From JBJXHN01 sp046233135 (GTDB lineage: Bacteria; Pseudomonadota; Alphaproteobacteria; Rhodospirillales; Rhodospirillaceae), in assembly GCA_046233135.1 (NCBI GenBank), contig JBJXHN010000001.1:434001-498000 (forward strand): a stretch of DNA of 64,000 nucleotides. The letters are read 5' to 3'. Positions 50,082-59,647 of the stretch are shown here, piece by piece. Each line of letters begins with the position of its first letter. Within the stretch, counting starts at the first letter, position 1. Made by a program: the position numbers and the translations under genes. The notes below the pieces were generated by a model. The model did not search any database. It saw only the letters and a list, made by a program, of their open reading frames with translations, and was not told the origin of the DNA.

Positions 50082-53000
50082 ATGGCCGAGTTGCGGATTG
50101 AAGACGGGGGATCTGGTTCTGCGGGACGCCGACGGGCGGCGCCTGGATCAACGGCCACTGACAGAGGCCGATGTGGCGGCCTTCACCGGCTGGGCGGAAG
50201 AGTACGATACCCAGCTGCACCAGGTGCAATTTGGCCATTCTCGCGCCGCTGTCTTCGAAGATATTGGCCGGGCGGTTTACGGCTGGCTGGCGGACAAGGG
50301 GCTGGCCGATGCCGTGCTGGACGACGCGGGCGAAGGTCCCCGCGTTCTGACCCTGACGGCCACTCCGGCTCAAGACGGGGATTTGGCCCGGGCGTTCCTG
50401 GATGTGCCTTGGGAAGTGCTGACGACGCCGGACCACGGCCCCCTGGCCTATAACCCGACCCGCCCGCTGGAGGTCGCCCGCCGCCTGCGCCCGGCCGGTT
50501 TACCCGGGCCTGCCCCGGATCATGGCGACCTGCGCCTGCTGTTCATGGCCGCTGCCCCCAGGGGTCCGAAAGCGCTGGATTTCGAGGCTGAAGAGACCTC
50601 CATCGCCGAGGCAACGGACCATGCCGTTCACTTGCTTGTCGAGGAAACCGGGGCGCTGGACCAGTTGGGCGCGCGGCTCATCCAGGATCATCCGGTGGAG
50701 GTGGTCCACCTTTCCTGCCACGGCGACATCACGGAAGACGGTATCGCCTTTCTGTGCCTGGAAGATTCGTTCGGCCGACTGGCGCCGGCGACGGCGAAGG
50801 GAATCGCCAAGGTGTTGGGAAAGGACTGGCCGCCGCTGCTGTTCCTCTCTGCCTGCCGAACGGCGGAACAGGGGCATGCCGGGGCACCCCTGGCGATTGA
50901 CCTGATCGAAGCGGACGCACCGGTCGTCCTGGGCTGGGACGGAAGCGTGCAGGACCGGGACGCATCGATATTTGCCCGCGTCTTTTACGAACATCTGGCC
51001 CAAGGCATACCGTCGGCACGGGCAGCAGCCCATGCGCGGTCAGAGCTGCTGCGGCTGCTGAAAGACAAGGATGGAGAGGAGGGCGGCCAGCACTGGCACC
51101 TCGCTCGGGTCTGGCTGGGTCCCTCCGGCGGCGAACCCCTGTGCCGGCCCGGCGCGCCTTTGCGGCCAACTCTGAAGCCGGCGGCCTATGGCAAGGCTTT
51201 CATGGGGAACGTGGAGGTGGCGCCCTATGGTGTCTTCGTCGGCCGCCGCCGCCCGGTGCAAAGGGTGCTGCGCTTCCTGAAGAAGCCTGCCGCAGAAGCG
51301 GGTTTACTGGTGCTGGGAACCGGGCGGCTGGGCAAGTCCAGTCTGGTGGCCCGGGTGCTCCACAGCTTCGGAGCCCATGAACCGGTGGTGGTCCACGGGA
51401 ATTACGAAGCAGAGAGCATTTTAGAGCAGGTTTTGAAGGCGGTATCGCCGGATAGTGTGGAGCGTCTGAAAGACCACTGGCTGCCGGAACTGGTGGACCA
51501 TCCGGAGCGGCTGAAGGACGCTCTGATCCACCTGCTGACCGGAGCGCCCCCAGAGAAGCCGGTGATCCTGGTGATTGATGACCTGGAAAGCGCCCTGGCG
51601 CCTCTGGTCACCGGCGAAGGCGGCGTGCCGGCAAAGACTGATGCCTTGCGCGAGACTCTGACTGCCGTTATCGCTGCTTTTGATGATCCGCGGGTTCGCA
51701 CCACCCCGGCCCGCCTGCTGTTCACCAGCCGCTACCGCCCCGCCTTGCCCGGCCCAGACGGAGATTGGGCCGAGAAACTGCGGATCGAACCGCTGGAACA
51801 CATGACGGAGCGGGAGCAGCAGAAGCTGACCCGCGCCGAGCAGCGCAAGGTGGGGCAGGGGGACACCGTGCCGCCGAAGGATCTGGCGACGCTTCTGACC
51901 CGCGCGGTCCGGGCATCCGGCGGCAACCCCGGCCTTCAGGCCCGCCTCAGCCGCCCGGTCTGGACCGAGCCGGCGGTTGCCGACCGCGCCATAGAGGCCG
52001 TGGAAACCTACCTGGAGACGGGGACGGTCCCGGACACCGAGGACATCGGCACCTTCTTCAACACCCTGGCCCTAAAGACCTACCGTGCCGTCCTGTCCGA
52101 CGACCAGGGGAGCCAGATGCAGGCCTGCGCCACTTTTCAGCATGGTGTCCCGCTGGCGGTAATGCATCTGGCTGGCGCGTCTGTGGGCGTTGCCGGTCCG
52201 GAGGCGGCCCTGGATCGCCTGCGGGCGCTCGGTCTGCTGACGGGACCGGAAGACGAGGTGATCCTCGACCGCCTCGCCCGCCCCCTGTTCCCGCTATTTG
52301 AGGCGGAGGAAAAGCGAACATCCATCGCTCGCGCATGCGTTGCCGCCGTGGCGAAGGCGTGGAGCGATGAGGACGGTGATGTTTTCGCGGATCGCCGGAG
52401 CTGGGAGCTGGCGGATATGGCGTGCCGGGCCGGGGAGGGGGCTGAGGAGATATTCCTGAGGGCGGCGGAAGGCGCGGTTTTCTTTGGCCACAGAACCCAG
52501 ATGGGCGAGGACGTCGGAACCGGCGTGGCGTTGCTGAAAGAGGCTTTGCGGCCAGGGGAAGGGCGGGATCAGGCCCTGTCACCAAGCCCGAATGCCTTGT
52601 TATGGGCTTTGACATACGCGCAACGCATCGGGGACTCGCAGGCCGTAGACCTGTTCAATGATTCTTCGAAAACGCTGCCCTCCCTGGATGATCGAACCGC
52701 AGCCCTCTTTGCCGGAGTGCGTGCGGACGTTCTTTATGCGCGGGGCGATCTGGACGAGGCCCTGCGCATCCGCCGGGAGGTAGAACTTCCGGTCTACGTG
52801 CGTCTTGGCGATGTCCGCTCAGCGGCGGTGATCCAGGGGCAGATCGCGGACGTTCTTTATGCGCGGGGCGATCTGGACGAGGCCCTGCGCATCCGCCGAG
52901 AGGTTATCCTTCCGGTCTTCGAACGTCTTGGTGAAGTCGAGCAAGCAACAGTGGTCCAGGGGCAGATCGCGGACGTTTTTGCGGCGCGGGGGGATCTTGA

Positions 53001-54126
53001 CGAGGCTCTGCGCATCCGCCGGGAGGTTCAGTTACCGGTCTTCGAGCGTCTGGGCGATGTCCGCTCAGCGGCGGTGACCCAGGGGAAGATCGCGGACGTT
53101 CTTGAGGCGCGGGGCGACCTTGACGAGGCCCTGCGCATCCGGCGGGAGGTTCAGTTACCGGTCTCCGAGCGTTTGGGCGATGTGCGCTCAGCGGCAGTGA
53201 CCCACGGGAAGATCGCGGACGTTCTGTCGGTGCGGGGCGATTTGGACGAGGCCCTGCGCACCTATCGGGAGGTTATCCTACCGGTCTTCGAGCGTCTGGG
53301 CGATGTGCACCTAGAGGTGGTGACTCAGGGCAAGATCGCGGACGTTTTGGCGGCGCGGGGGGATCTTGACGAGGCCCTGCGCACCTATCGGGAGGTTATC
53401 CTACCGGTCTTCGAGCGTCTGGGCGATGTCCGTTCAACGGCGGTGACCCAGGGCAAGATCGCGGGCGTTTTTGCGGCACGGGGCGATCTGGACGAGGCCC
53501 TGCGTATCCGCCGGGAAGTTGAACTCCCTGTCTTCGAGCGTCTGGGCGATGTGCGCTCAGCGGCGGTGACCCAGGGGAAGATCGCGGACGTTCTTTTGGC
53601 ACGGGGTGATCTTGACGAGGCTCTGCGCATCCGCCGGGAAGTCGAACTCCCTGTCTTCGAGCGTCTGGGCGATGTCCGCGAAGCGGCGGTGACCCAGGGG
53701 AAGATCGCCGATGGTCTTGAGGCGCTGGGTGATTTTGACGAGGCTCTGCGCATCCGCCGGGAGGATGAGTTCCCGGTTTACCAGCGCCTGCGCGATGTTC
53801 ACTCTGCGGCCCTGACCCAGGGGAAGATAGCGCTCGCTTTTCTCCGAAAGGGGATCAAGACGCAAGAGGATTTCGATACATTCTCCTCCAACCTCCTGGC
53901 TTCCTACTACGCGCTTCGAAGGCTTACGGATGCCCATGGCATTTCCTTCTTTGGCCCCATCGTCGCCGATTTCCTGGCTCAGTTTGGTCAACTTCAAGAT
54001 GCCCTTACCATCTGGGACGAGGTCATCGCGGTCAACACCGTCATGCGCGACGAGCCCGCCCGCGCCAAGGCCCAAGCCCAACGCGACGCCCTCGCGGCCC
54101 GGATCGCAGCCGCCGAGGCGGACTGA
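50082..54126 (+). CDS. CHAT protease - STAND NTPase - TPR protein, apparent frameshift near start
   Basis: Read through one extra base, this is 1347 residues. It has a CHAT caspase-like domain (about 85-350) with His213 (VVHLSCHGDI) and Cys258 (LFLSACRTAEQG). A STAND ATPase follows: FVGRRRPVQRVLRFL, Walker A GTGRLGKSS with Lys418, and Walker B VILVIDDLE with Asp499-Asp500. A helical region leads to nine near-identical 41-residue TPR units (about 887-1255). The ATG at 50082, with GAGGTGGGG upstream, starts MAELRIEDG, but the G5 run at 50106-50110 shifts it; deleting one G joins it to DLVLRDADGRRL. The main frame otherwise has only TTG (49975) or GTG starts. The architecture suggests an NLR-like immune or cell-death sensor. 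Confidence 0.8.
52741..53847 (+). repeat. nine tandem 123-bp repeats encoding TPR units
   Basis: Each unit encodes RGDLDEALRIRREV...LPVFERLGDVRSAAVTQGKI and is 41 codons long; the first begins at 52741. Several neighbouring units are almost identical at DNA level (for example units 7 and 8), so unit number may change by recombination. Units 5 and 6 share LRTYREV instead of LRIRREV, pointing to internal duplication. Confidence 0.9.
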
Positions 54127-54191
54127 GCCCTTCGCATCGCCCGAATCCCCACCCCAAGCCAAACTCCCGCACACCCCGGCTCTCTTCCTGG

Positions 54192-54531
54192 GTGCAATGG
54201 TTCGCTATACGCGCTACACTGGGGCTGCGTCCGCCCGTTGTGGCGGAGGAAAGCGGGGCATGCCGGTGCTTGGAACCACCGACATGCCCCTGACCGAACA
54301 CCCTTTCCAGCTGAAAGGAACAGAAGGATGTCGGCTATCCGTGACTATACCCCACCGGACTTGATTCCTACACCTTCGCGTGCGACACGCGGAGAGGAGG
54401 CACAGGCCGGGGGCTGAGGGCGGCGCCGGGCGGGCCGGGGGCGGTCTCTGTCTCCCAAGCCGGCGGGCGTCTCCGGTCCGGTCGTTATATGCGCTGTCGT
54501 CAGCTCCCCGGCCGGTCTTCCGGTCATGGGA
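54192..54531 (+). repeat. conserved leader/small-ORF block B
   Basis: This block aligns with 26488-26850. It has GTGCA...CTATACGCGCTA (54192-54216), a long hairpin 54255-54290 (GGGGCATG..GGTG pairing with CACCGACATGCCCC), AAAGGA, and a 29-codon frame (54328-54417). The tail continues to the start of the SNase-like gene. At one stem position A-T here is G-C in block A, a compensatory change, while another pair is disrupted in A. It follows the CHAT gene by about 65 bases. Confidence 0.7.
54328..54417 (+). CDS. 29-residue small protein with PTPSRATRG motif (copy B)
   Basis: ATG 54328 follows AAAGGA with 8-base spacing and opens a frame of 29 codons ending TGA at 54415. It begins MSAIRDYTPPDL, carries PTPSRATRG at residues 14-22 and ends AGG, like copy A at 26626-26715. 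Conservation of length, motif and reading frame between two loci supports a real small protein or leader peptide. No function can be assigned. Confidence 0.5.
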   Translation: MSAIRDYTPPDLIPTPSRATRGEEAQAGG

Positions 54532-54924
54532 AAAGCGTTTGTCATGCTGGCTGCCCTGGCTCTCGGGGTGGTCGTGGGATCTCTGTGGCTGTTTCCGGCC
54601 CCGGAGGATCCCCTCCTTGCCGTGGTGCTGGAGGTGCCTGCTCCGGACACGCTGACGGTTCACTTGCCCCTGTACGGGATGGAGGGAAAAAGGGTGACCG
54701 TCCGCCTGCGCGGCGTTGCGGCCCCGACGGAGCAGGAGCGGCTGCGGGTGGTGACCGCGCTGCTGTCGAAGGCGCTGGTCGGCCGGCCGGTGCTTCTGGA
54801 GGCCATCCGCTGGACCCGCGCCGGCGAGGCCATGGAGGCGCAGGTGTTCCGCCATGGCGCCGACGACGTCGCCGCCACCCTGCTGCGCGGCGGCTGGGCG
54901 GATGCGGCCTCAGGTCCCCGGTGA
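54526..54924 (+). CDS. secreted SNase-like (thermonuclease-fold) protein
   Basis: The 132-residue protein has a signal or anchor segment (MGKAFVMLAALALGVVVGS). An OB-fold of nuclease type follows: AVVLEVPAPDTLTVHLPLYG, KRVTVRLRGVAAPTEQERL, a helix, VLLEAIRWTRAGEAMEAQVF, ATLLRGGWADA. The DGDT start reads APDT and the catalytic Arg-Glu pair is not clear, so nuclease activity is doubtful. Its start lies at the end of block B. Its last 15 bases overlap the convergent sigma gene. Confidence 0.65.
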   Translation: MGKAFVMLAALALGVVVGSLWLFPAPEDPLLAVVLEVPAPDTLTVHLPLYGMEGKRVTVRLRGVAAPTEQERLRVVTALLSKALVGRPVLLEAIRWTRAGEAMEAQVFRHGADDVAATLLRGGWADAASGPR

Positions 54925-55869
54925 GGCCGCCGCCCACAGCCGCGCCAGCTTGTCCGGATTGCGCACCACATAGATCGCCCGGACCCGGCCGTCGGCGACC
55001 TCCACGGCCGTGGCCTGGCGGGTGCCGGCGGGGTCCTCGGTCAGCAGGGCGGGCAGGCCGTTCAGGGTCACCTTGCGTCGCCACACCGGCGGCACGGCCA
55101 TCCGCTTGCGCACCAGCCCGGCGAAGAAGCGGGCGATCCGGTCGCTGCCGCGCACCACCCGCAGGGCCGCCGTCACCCGGCCGCCGCCGTCCGTGTGCAG
55201 CCGCGCGTCTTCCGCCAGCAGCCGGCCCAGCGCCGCCGCGTCGCCCTCGCGGATCGCCGTGAAGAAAGCCTCGGCCACCGCATCGGCGGCGTCGGGGGGA
55301 ACGGCGTAGCGCGGGCGCTCGGCCCGCAAATGGGTGCGGGCGCGGCTGGCGAGCTGGCGACAGGCCGCTTCCTCCCGCTCCAGGGTCGCGGCGATGGTCG
55401 GGAAATCCATCTCGAAGACGTCATGCAGCAGGAACGCCGCCCGCTCCAGCGGCGACAGACGCTCCAGCGCCAGCATCAGCGCGAAAGTGATGTCGCCGGC
55501 CAGGGGCGCGTCTTCACCCACGCCCACCTCCGTCAGCACCGGTTCGGGCAGCCAGGGTCCCACATAGACCTCGCGCCGGCGCCGCAGCTGCTTCAGGCGG
55601 TCAAGGCCAAGGCGGGTGACCACGGCCGAGAGATAGGCGCGGGGCTGGGCGATGGTCGCCGCCTCCACCCGCCGCCAGCGCAGCCAGGCGTCCTGCACCA
55701 CGTCTTCCGCATCCGCCATCGACCCCAGCAGGCGATAGGCCAGACCGGTCAGCCGCCGCCGTTCGGATTCGAACAGCGCCAGCCCGTCCGCCCCGGCGGA
55801 TTGCGCCGGGACGGGGAGAGGGGCGGGAGCGGTCAAGGGACCGCCCAGGGGGCCGTCCTCAGGCCGCAT
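54910..55869 (-). CDS. ECF41-type RNA polymerase sigma factor with SnoaL-like C-terminus
   Basis: The 319-residue protein has sigma region 2 (YRLLGSMADAEDVVQDAWLR) and region 4 (LSPLERAAFLLHDVFEMDF), then a C-terminal SnoaL-like domain. The three ECF41 marks are present: WLPEP (106-110), DGGGR (about 226) and NPDKL (about 304-308). In this group the C-terminal domain replaces an anti-sigma factor. It overlaps the upstream AhpD-like gene by 11 bases; that pair, and the promoter at 56365-56391, are typical ECF41 context. Confidence 0.93.
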   Translation of the reverse strand: MRPEDGPLGGPLTAPAPLPVPAQSAGADGLALFESERRRLTGLAYRLLGSMADAEDVVQDAWLRWRRVEAATIAQPRAYLSAVVTRLGLDRLKQLRRRREVYVGPWLPEPVLTEVGVGEDAPLAGDITFALMLALERLSPLERAAFLLHDVFEMDFPTIAATLEREEAACRQLASRARTHLRAERPRYAVPPDAADAVAEAFFTAIREGDAAALGRLLAEDARLHTDGGGRVTAALRVVRGSDRIARFFAGLVRKRMAVPPVWRRKVTLNGLPALLTEDPAGTRQATAVEVADGRVRAIYVVRNPDKLARLWAAASPGT

Positions 55870-56323
55870 CGGCCGGGCTCCAGGCCTCGGGATGGGCGCT
55901 GTGGAAGCCCACGGCGATGCGGTTCCAGACGTTGATGGCGCCGATCAGCAGGGTCAGGTTGGTCATTTCCTCCTCGGTGAACTGGGCGGACAGGGCATCG
56001 TACAGATGGTCCGCCGGCGGACCGTCCGCCAGTCTGGTCAGGGCTTCGGTCCAGGCCAGGGCCGCCTGCTCCCGGGGGGTGAAATAGGACGACTCGCGCC
56101 AGGCCACCAGCAGGTGCAGCCGCTCTTCCCGCTCGCCGGCCGCCCGGGCGTCGCGGGTATGCATGTGCAGGCAAAAGGCGCAGCCGTTGATCTGCGAGGC
56201 CCTGGTCTTCACCAGCTCGATCAGGCTGTATTCCAGGCCGGAGGTGCGCACCGCCTGTTCCAGGGCCAGCATGCCCTTCATGGTGGTCGGTGCGGCTTTG
56301 AAGTAATCAAATCGGGGAGTCAT
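55859..56323 (-). CDS. carboxymuconolactone decarboxylase/AhpD-like protein
   Basis: The 154-residue helical protein has the CxxC redox pair in INGCAFCLHMHTRDA with the following conserved His, and a C-terminal NLTLLIGAINVWNRIAVGF, as in AhpD-like peroxidases of the CMD superfamily. CMD genes are the standard partners and targets of ECF41 sigma factors. AGGAGA precedes ATG 56323. Its substrate is unknown; oxidant or organic-peroxide stress is a guess. Confidence 0.92.
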   Translation of the reverse strand: MTPRFDYFKAAPTTMKGMLALEQAVRTSGLEYSLIELVKTRASQINGCAFCLHMHTRDARAAGEREERLHLLVAWRESSYFTPREQAALAWTEALTRLADGPPADHLYDALSAQFTEEEMTNLTLLIGAINVWNRIAVGFHSAHPEAWSPADAA

Positions 56324-56693
56324 AAGGCGTGTCTCCTGGTCGGAAATGGGTCAACACAGGACAAGACGACCGGGGCGGCCAGGCTGTGACACGGTTCGAC
56401 ATATTTTTTCAAAAAAAGCCATGAGACCGATCGGGACCCGGCGGGCCGACCCCGGGAAATCCCCCAATTCACGGCCGCTCCGCGCATGACAGATGCGTAA
56501 AAGACGCGTGTGGCAGCGCAACATCCCCGCGTCTTGGTTGCCCTTTGCCCACTGTTCTGGCAGGCTTCTGGGGCCGCCAAGAGAGTCCCTGTGAACTTTG
56601 GGGCCTTTAGCGCGGATCTCTGACGCCGGACGCTGTTCAGCGGGGGCAATCGCCGAGCCGGCTTCAACGACAAGGGAGGGACCGTAGACCACT
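56324..56693. other. divergent region between ECF41 operon and hppA
   Basis: Besides the ECF41 promoter, this 370-base gap holds the hppA upstream region (AAGGGAGG about 20 bases before its ATG). No gene or clear second operator is seen. Confidence 0.5.
56365..56391 (-). promoter_or_regulatory. ECF41 promoter (TGTCACA-N16-CGTC)
   Basis: On the minus strand TGTCACA (56391-56385) is followed after exactly 16 bases by CGTC (56368-56365), about 42 bases before the AhpD-like start codon. This equals the published ECF41 consensus as I recall it, so the sigma factor very likely drives its own operon. Confidence 0.85.
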
Positions 56694-58802
56694 ATGGCTG
56701 GAATCTACTTGTTCGTCATCGCTTCGGGGCTCGCGGCCCTGGCGTACGGCGCGATCACCATCCGCGAGATCATGGCGGCATCCGCCGGCACCGATCGCAT
56801 GCAGGAAATCTCCGGCGCCGTTCAGGAAGGCGCCCGGGCCTATCTGGGCCGGCAGTACCGCACGATTGCCATCGTCGGTGCCGTTGTTGCCGTGATCCTG
56901 CTGATTTCTTTGGGCTTTTCCGTTGCAATCGGCTTTCTGATCGGGGCGGCCTGCTCCGGCGCCGCGGGCTATGTGGGCATGCACGTTTCCGTGCGCGCCA
57001 ACGTCCGAGTCGCCGACGGCGCCCGCTCCGGCCTGGCCCGTGGCCTGGACATCGCCTTCAAGTCCGGCGCCGTCACCGGCATGCTGGTGGCCGGCCTCGC
57101 GCTGCTGGCCGTGGGCGTCTATTACGTCATCCTGCTGGGCTTCGGCGCCGAGGGCCGGGGGCTGGTCGATCCCCTGGTGGCGCTGGGCTTCGGGGCCTCG
57201 CTGATTTCCATCTTCGCCCGTCTGGGCGGCGGCATCTTCACCAAGGGCGCGGACGTGGGCGCCGATCTGGTCGGCAAGGTGGAAGCCGGCATCCCCGAAG
57301 ACGACCCCCGCAACCCCGCCGTCATCGCCGATAACGTGGGCGATAACGTCGGCGACTGCGCGGGCATGGCCGCCGACCTGTTCGAAACCTATGCCGTGAC
57401 CGTGGTCGCCACCATGGTGCTGTCGTCGATCTTCTTCGGCGGCGCGGGCATGGCGACCGAGATGATGGCCTATCCCCTGGCCATCGGGGCGGTGTGCATC
57501 CTGACCTCGATCGCCGGCACCTACTTCGTCAAGCTGGGGTCCAAGCAGAACATCATGGGCGCCCTGTACAAGGGCTTCTGGGCCGCCGCCGGCCTGTCGC
57601 TGATCGGGATTGCCATCGTCACCGCCTGGCTGCCCGGCTTCGGCGAGATCCCGGCGGCCAACGGCCAGCACTACAGCGGCGCGTCGCTGTACCTGTGCGC
57701 CGTGTCCGGCCTGATCCTGACCGGGCTGATCATCTGGGTCACCGAATACTACACCGGCACCGACTATCGCCCGGTGAAGTCCGTGGCCCGCGCCTCGACC
57801 ACCGGCCATGCCACCAACGTCATCCAGGGGCTGGCCGTGTCCATGGAAGCCACCGCCCTGCCGGCGCTGCTGATCTGCGCCACCATCGTGGTGACCTACC
57901 TGCTGGCCGGCCTGCTGGGCATCGCCATCGCCGTGACCGCCATGCTGGCGCTTGCGGGCATGGTCGTGGCCCTGGATGCCTATGGTCCGGTGACCGATAA
58001 CGCCGGCGGCATCGCCGAAATGGCCGACCTGGAAGAAAGCGTGCGCAACACCACCGATGCCCTGGACGCCGTGGGCAACACCACCAAGGCCGTCACCAAG
58101 GGCTATGCCATCGGCTCGGCCGGCCTGGGCGCGCTGGTGCTGTTCGCCGCCTATACCGAGGACATCGCCTTTTTCCACGCCAACCCCGCCGACTACCCGG
58201 CCTTCGCCGACGTGGCGGTGAACTTCTCGCTGTCCAACCCCTTCGTGGTGGTGGGGCTGTTCCTGGGCGGCCTGTTGCCGTTCATGTTCGGCGCCATGGG
58301 CATGACCGCCGTCGGTCGCGCCGCCGGCAGCGTGGTGGAAGAGGTGCGCCGCCAGTTCCGGGAAATCCCGGGCATCATGGAAGGCACCGGCAAGCCCGAA
58401 TACGGCCGCTGCGTGGACATGCTGACCAAGGCGGCGATCAAGGAGATGATCATCCCCTCGCTGCTGCCGGTGCTGGCGCCGCTGGTGCTCTATGCGGTGA
58501 TCGGCCTGATCGCCGGCAAGTCCGCCGGCCTGTCGGCCGTGGGGGCCATGCTGCTGGGGGTCATCGTCACCGGGCTGTTCGTCGCCATTTCCATGACCGC
58601 CGGCGGCGGGGCCTGGGATAACGCCAAGAAGTACATCGAAGACGGCAACCACGGCGGCAAGGGGTCCGACGCCCACAAGGCGGCGGTCACCGGCGACACC
58701 GTGGGCGATCCGTACAAGGATACGGCCGGCCCGGCCGTGAACCCCATGATCAAGATCACCAACATCGTCGCCCTGCTGCTGCTGGCCTTCATGGCGCATT
58801 AA
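56694..58802 (+). CDS. hppA: potassium-independent H+-translocating pyrophosphatase
   Basis: The 702-residue protein has about sixteen membrane helices. The pyrophosphate site DNVGDNVGDCAGMAADLFET includes the characteristic DNVGDN motif. GNTTKAVTKGYAIGSA carries lysine at the position that is alanine in K+-dependent enzymes, so this is the K+-independent H+ pump. It couples pyrophosphate hydrolysis to proton export, and length and sequence style match the Rhodospirillum rubrum enzyme. A strong hairpin follows at 58921. Confidence 0.97.
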   Translation: MAGIYLFVIASGLAALAYGAITIREIMAASAGTDRMQEISGAVQEGARAYLGRQYRTIAIVGAVVAVILLISLGFSVAIGFLIGAACSGAAGYVGMHVSVRANVRVADGARSGLARGLDIAFKSGAVTGMLVAGLALLAVGVYYVILLGFGAEGRGLVDPLVALGFGASLISIFARLGGGIFTKGADVGADLVGKVEAGIPEDDPRNPAVIADNVGDNVGDCAGMAADLFETYAVTVVATMVLSSIFFGGAGMATEMMAYPLAIGAVCILTSIAGTYFVKLGSKQNIMGALYKGFWAAAGLSLIGIAIVTAWLPGFGEIPAANGQHYSGASLYLCAVSGLILTGLIIWVTEYYTGTDYRPVKSVARASTTGHATNVIQGLAVSMEATALPALLICATIVVTYLLAGLLGIAIAVTAMLALAGMVVALDAYGPVTDNAGGIAEMADLEESVRNTTDALDAVGNTTKAVTKGYAIGSAGLGALVLFAAYTEDIAFFHANPADYPAFADVAVNFSLSNPFVVVGLFLGGLLPFMFGAMGMTAVGRAAGSVVEEVRRQFREIPGIMEGTGKPEYGRCVDMLTKAAIKEMIIPSLLPVLAPLVLYAVIGLIAGKSAGLSAVGAMLLGVIVTGLFVAISMTAGGGAWDNAKKYIEDGNHGGKGSDAHKAAVTGDTVGDPYKDTAGPAVNPMIKITNIVALLLLAFMAH

Positions 58803-58920
58803 GAAGGCGTTGGGCGCCTCAACCGAACTAAAACCAGAAAAAGATCGCGTCCGGAATCCACCGGACGCGCAGGCACCAAAAGGGCAGGGGGATCCGCCCC
58901 CGCCCTCCCGCTGGACAGGC

Positions 58921-58954
58921 AAAGGCGCCCCGGAACGGCAACCGGGGCGCCTTT
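58921..58954. terminator. strong bidirectional terminator after hppA
   Basis: AAAGGCGCCCCGG (58921-58933) and CCGGGGCGCCTTT (58942-58954) form a perfect 13-bp stem with an 8-base loop and an A-start/T-end, between the convergent hppA and BamE-like genes. Confidence 0.85.
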
Positions 58955-58991
58955 CGCCTGCTCAAAGCCTGTCAGGTGCGGCTGTTGACGG

Positions 58992-59486
58992 CTAATTCTG
59001 GCCCGGGCTGCCGTCGTCGTTGTCCCCGGTGGAGAAGCGGCCGATGTTGCCGAACAGCTCCTGAACGATCGACAGTTCGTTGCCCCGGGTCGGCGTTTCC
59101 CGGCCACTGACGGCGATATCGTTGCCGTCGGCCTTGGTCAGGGTCCGCATGTCCTCGATCATGCCGCGATCGTCGAAGCGGATGGCGACCACCTCGCGTT
59201 CCATCTCCTCGCGCGGGAAGAAGGCGTACTGCTGGGTGAGGGCGCTGATGTAGTACCAGGTCTCGCCACCGAACATCGAGGTCGCCGAGGGCGACCCCAG
59301 CAGCGCCTGGACATCCGACCGCGAGCTGCGCCCGGGCTGAAGCTGGGACAGGTCCGACGGCTTGGGCTGGTTGCCGCGGGCGTACATGTCGCCCTCGCAG
59401 GCTCCCAGGGCCAGCGCCGCCCCCACCAGGGCCACCGCCGTCCATCCCCGCATCCCGCTGCGCTGCCGTGCTCGCCGATCCGTCAT
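58992..59486 (-). CDS. bamE: BamE/SmpA-OmlA-like outer-membrane lipoprotein
   Basis: The 164-residue protein has a signal peptide ending in the lipobox LALGAC (Cys about residue 30) and the SmpA/OmlA domain (LSQLQPGRSSRSDVQALLGS, SMFGGETWYYISALTQQ). The C-terminal acidic tail is longer than in E. coli BamE. It would belong to the outer-membrane protein assembly (BAM) complex. GAGGAAGCGGA precedes ATG 59486. Confidence 0.88.
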   Translation of the reverse strand: MTDRRARQRSGMRGWTAVALVGAALALGACEGDMYARGNQPKPSDLSQLQPGRSSRSDVQALLGSPSATSMFGGETWYYISALTQQYAFFPREEMEREVVAIRFDDRGMIEDMRTLTKADGNDIAVSGRETPTRGNELSIVQELFGNIGRFSTGDNDDGSPGQN

Positions 59487-59647
59487 TCCGCTTCCTCACA
59501 CACTGTCGGGCTGGGTGTTCCCCGGTTCCACGTTTCCCCCGGACAGGTCCGGGCGAAGGTCTTGACGGAAACCGGCGGCAACCCACCTGCCCCATGGTCG
59601 GCCGCATCCTAGCCCAGGCCGGCCCAAGGACGAAAGGGATCCTGCAT

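Noticed and set aside
56664..58922. Open frame of 752 codons opposite hppA
   Set aside because: Same reason: a mirror of a certain gene, low-complexity His/Gly/Gln composition, no homology features.
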